From the NCBI GenBank assembly GCA_035291605.1, contig DATDRS010000084.1, positions 1 to 7,562 of the forward strand: a DNA stretch of 7,562 bases, written 5' to 3'. The DNA is from DATDRS01 sp035291605. Lineage in GTDB: Bacteria; Chloroflexota; Anaerolineae; Anaerolineales; UBA6663. Position 1 is the first letter of the stretch. Every line of letters starts with the position of its first letter. The notes beneath the pieces are model-generated. The model saw only the letters and a program-made list of their open reading frames with translations, ran no database searches and was not told where the DNA came from. Below, piece after piece: positions 6,282 through 7,562 of this stretch. The position numbers and the translations under genes were made by a program.

Positions 6282-7253
6282 CTATTGGGACCACGGCGTG
6301 GGTCGGCGGTCCCAGCGGTGCGCGCGTAATCTCCCGATCAAGGCCAGGTCAAGTCCGCCCGCATCGCTGGCGGCGATGTTCATTTCCACGTTCTTGATTT
6401 TTCGCATCCCGGGGATGATGGTGTCCACGTCGGGGTTGGCCAGGATGAAACGCAGCGCCATTTCGGGCATGGTCATGCCCGAGGGGATCACAGGCCGCAG
6501 GGCTTCCGCCCGCTCGACGCTGGCTTTGAGATTTTCCGGCACGAAGTAACCATTGCGCCAGTCGCCCTCCGGCCACCGGCTATCGAGGGTCAATGTTCCG
6601 GTCAGGGTGCCCTCGTCAAACGGCACCCGGGCAATCACCCCGATGTTCAGTTCACGACAGACCGGGAACAACTGGTCCTCCGGCGCCTGGTCGAAAATGT
6701 TGTAGATCACCTGCACGGCGTCAATCGCACCCGTGCGTAAAGCCCGGAGCGCATTCTCAGGTTCCCAGCGGTTGATGCTGATCCCCGCCGCCTGGATCAG
6801 GCCTTCTCGTTTCAAGTCGTCCAGGGCCTTCTGCCAACGCTCGTCGTCCGCCCACGCGTCGTCCCACACGTGAAACTGGACCAGGTCCATCTGACCCAGC
6901 CCTAGGTTTTGCAGGCTGCTTTCGACATATTGGCGGATGTGGTCGGGCGGAAACGTTTCGTCCAGGGGGTATTCGGGACGCGCCGGCCATTTGAAGTCCT
7001 TGGGCGGGATCTTGCTGGCCACATACAACTTCTGGCCGGGATGGGCGCGCACCAGTTGACCCAGGAGATGCTCACTATGCCCACTCCCATAGGCCCACGC
7101 CGTATCGAAAAAATTGCAGCCCAGTTCAACCGCCCGGTGCAGCGAGCGCAGCGACTCGTCGTCGTCGTAACCGGTCCACCCGGCCATGCCCCACATCCCA
7201 TAGCCGATGTCGCTCACTTGCCAGCCCGTTCGTCCAAAGGTTCGGTAACGCAT
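6282..7253 (-). CDS. Aldo/keto reductase
   Basis: This 323-residue NAD(P)H-dependent aldo/keto reductase is complete. It opens with RTFGRTGWQVSDIGYGMWG, the usual AKR N-terminal strand, and carries the catalytic tetrad D50 (FFDTAWAYG), Y55, K81 (ASKI) and H128 (QFHVW). Further family landmarks are GxGxSE at 57-61, AAGISI at 155-160 and the C-terminal IIPGMRK (279-285) that contacts the cofactor phosphate region. It probably oxidises or reduces a sugar, sugar lactone or keto-acid in the cytoplasm, perhaps acting as a sugar dehydrogenase. The substrate cannot be read from sequence. Its start at 7253 is supported by AAGGTG 8 nt upstream, which overlaps the stop of the preceding SDR gene, so the two are almost certainly co-transcribed. 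Confidence 0.93.
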   Translation of the reverse strand: MRYRTFGRTGWQVSDIGYGMWGMAGWTGYDDDESLRSLHRAVELGCNFFDTAWAYGSGHSEHLLGQLVRAHPGQKLYVASKIPPKDFKWPARPEYPLDETFPPDHIRQYVESSLQNLGLGQMDLVQFHVWDDAWADDERWQKALDDLKREGLIQAAGISINRWEPENALRALRTGAIDAVQVIYNIFDQAPEDQLFPVCRELNIGVIARVPFDEGTLTGTLTLDSRWPEGDWRNGYFVPENLKASVERAEALRPVIPSGMTMPEMALRFILANPDVDTIIPGMRKIKNVEMNIAASDAGGLDLALIGRLRAHRWDRRPTPWSQ

Positions 7254-7261
7254 GAGTGATT

Positions 7262-7267
7262 CACCTT
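7262..7267 (-). promoter_or_regulatory. Ribosome binding site overlapping the upstream stop codon
   Basis: On the minus strand the sequence reads TAAGGTG, then 8 nt, then ATG. The SDR stop codon TAA (7268-7266) shares two bases with the AAGGTG Shine-Dalgarno of the aldo/keto reductase. This supports the ATG at 7253 and suggests translational coupling of the two genes. Confidence 0.6.
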
Positions 7268-7562
7268 ATGCATCGTGTTTCCAGCCCAGCAGGCGTTCGG
7301 CTTTCGAGCAGTCGAAGAAACCGCGCTGGCCGCTCAGGTCACCCTGGATGGGCACGTCGGGGAAGAATTCACGCGCCAGCTCAAGCGAGGGCGCGTCCAT
7401 CGTCGTGTCAGGCGCGATGATGTAGAAGGCCTCGTGCCCTTTGAAGTTCGCCGTCAGCGCGAGCAGGCAAGCGCGCGCCGCCGAGTCGTAGCGGGTGTAG
7501 CCCCACAGATGCTTCGCCAGCGCCCTGCCCAGGTTCTGGTTGTGCTGGGCCGCCGTGGCCCG
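7266..7562 (-). CDS. NAD-dependent epimerase/dehydratase (extended SDR), C-terminal part
   Basis: Only the last 98 residues are in the window; the rest lies beyond the right edge. The frame reads from the edge to TAA at 7268-7266. Recognisable C-terminal features of extended short-chain dehydrogenases are LWGYTRYDSAARACLLAL (19-36 of the visible part), GHEAFYIIAPDT (42-53), FFPDVPI (66-72), and the closing FFDCSKAERLLGW (82-94), which matches the common 'D-x-SKA-x-x-LLGW' ending. The NAD-binding GxxGxxG and catalytic YxxxK would be in the missing part. The neighbourhood suggests action on a sugar or uronate, for example as a uronate or sugar dehydrogenase or an epimerase. It is the first visible gene of the cluster, 12 nt before the aldo/keto reductase ATG. 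Confidence 0.85.
   Translation of the reverse strand, partial: RATAAQHNQNLGRALAKHLWGYTRYDSAARACLLALTANFKGHEAFYIIAPDTTMDAPSLELAREFFPDVPIQGDLSGQRGFFDCSKAERLLGWKHDA

Overview
The window is high-GC bacterial DNA with dense, well-formed genes. The style suggests Chloroflexota, probably an Anaerolineae-like organism. The signs are a VIT/VWA surface protein with a Cys-TM-Arg C-terminal tail, a short-leader lipoprotein with a consensus -10 box, sugar-acid catabolism genes, and palindromic intergenic repeats. The taxonomic call is an inference from gene style, not a search result. No rRNA, tRNA, CRISPR array, transposase or phage gene was seen.

Left part (about 1-2713, + strand). The window opens inside a VIT/VWA-domain protein whose N-terminus lies upstream. 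It ends in a C-terminal anchor that carries the only cysteine of the visible protein. A 116-bp gap follows with a perfect 15-bp inverted repeat and a TATAAT box. Next is a 254-residue predicted lipoprotein of unknown function. A third perfect hairpin lies where this gene converges with the minus-strand cluster.

Right part (2765-7562, - strand). Five genes run in one direction, read from high to low coordinates. They are the C-terminal end of an NAD-dependent epimerase/dehydratase-type SDR, an aldo/keto reductase, an RraA-like (HMG-aldolase-type) protein, a mandelate racemase/enolase-superfamily enzyme, and a ManD/RspA-type enolase-superfamily enzyme. Spacing is 12 nt, 90 nt, a 4-nt ATGA overlap, and a 50-nt gap holding a second perfect 15-bp palindrome. 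This looks like one catabolic operon for sugar acids: the SDR and AKR carry out redox steps on a sugar, one or both enolase-superfamily enzymes dehydrate an aldonate or uronate-derived acid to a 2-keto-3-deoxy acid, and the RraA-like protein is a candidate aldolase releasing pyruvate. The substrate is not readable from sequence. The operon promoter lies outside the window.

The points most worth checking are the unusual active-site details of the two enolase-superfamily enzymes, the RraA-like protein where a KDG aldolase would be expected, the related palindromes at 1846-1885 and 4033-4066, and the cysteine-containing C-terminal anchor of the VWA protein. No wholly new defence or mobile system is evident.
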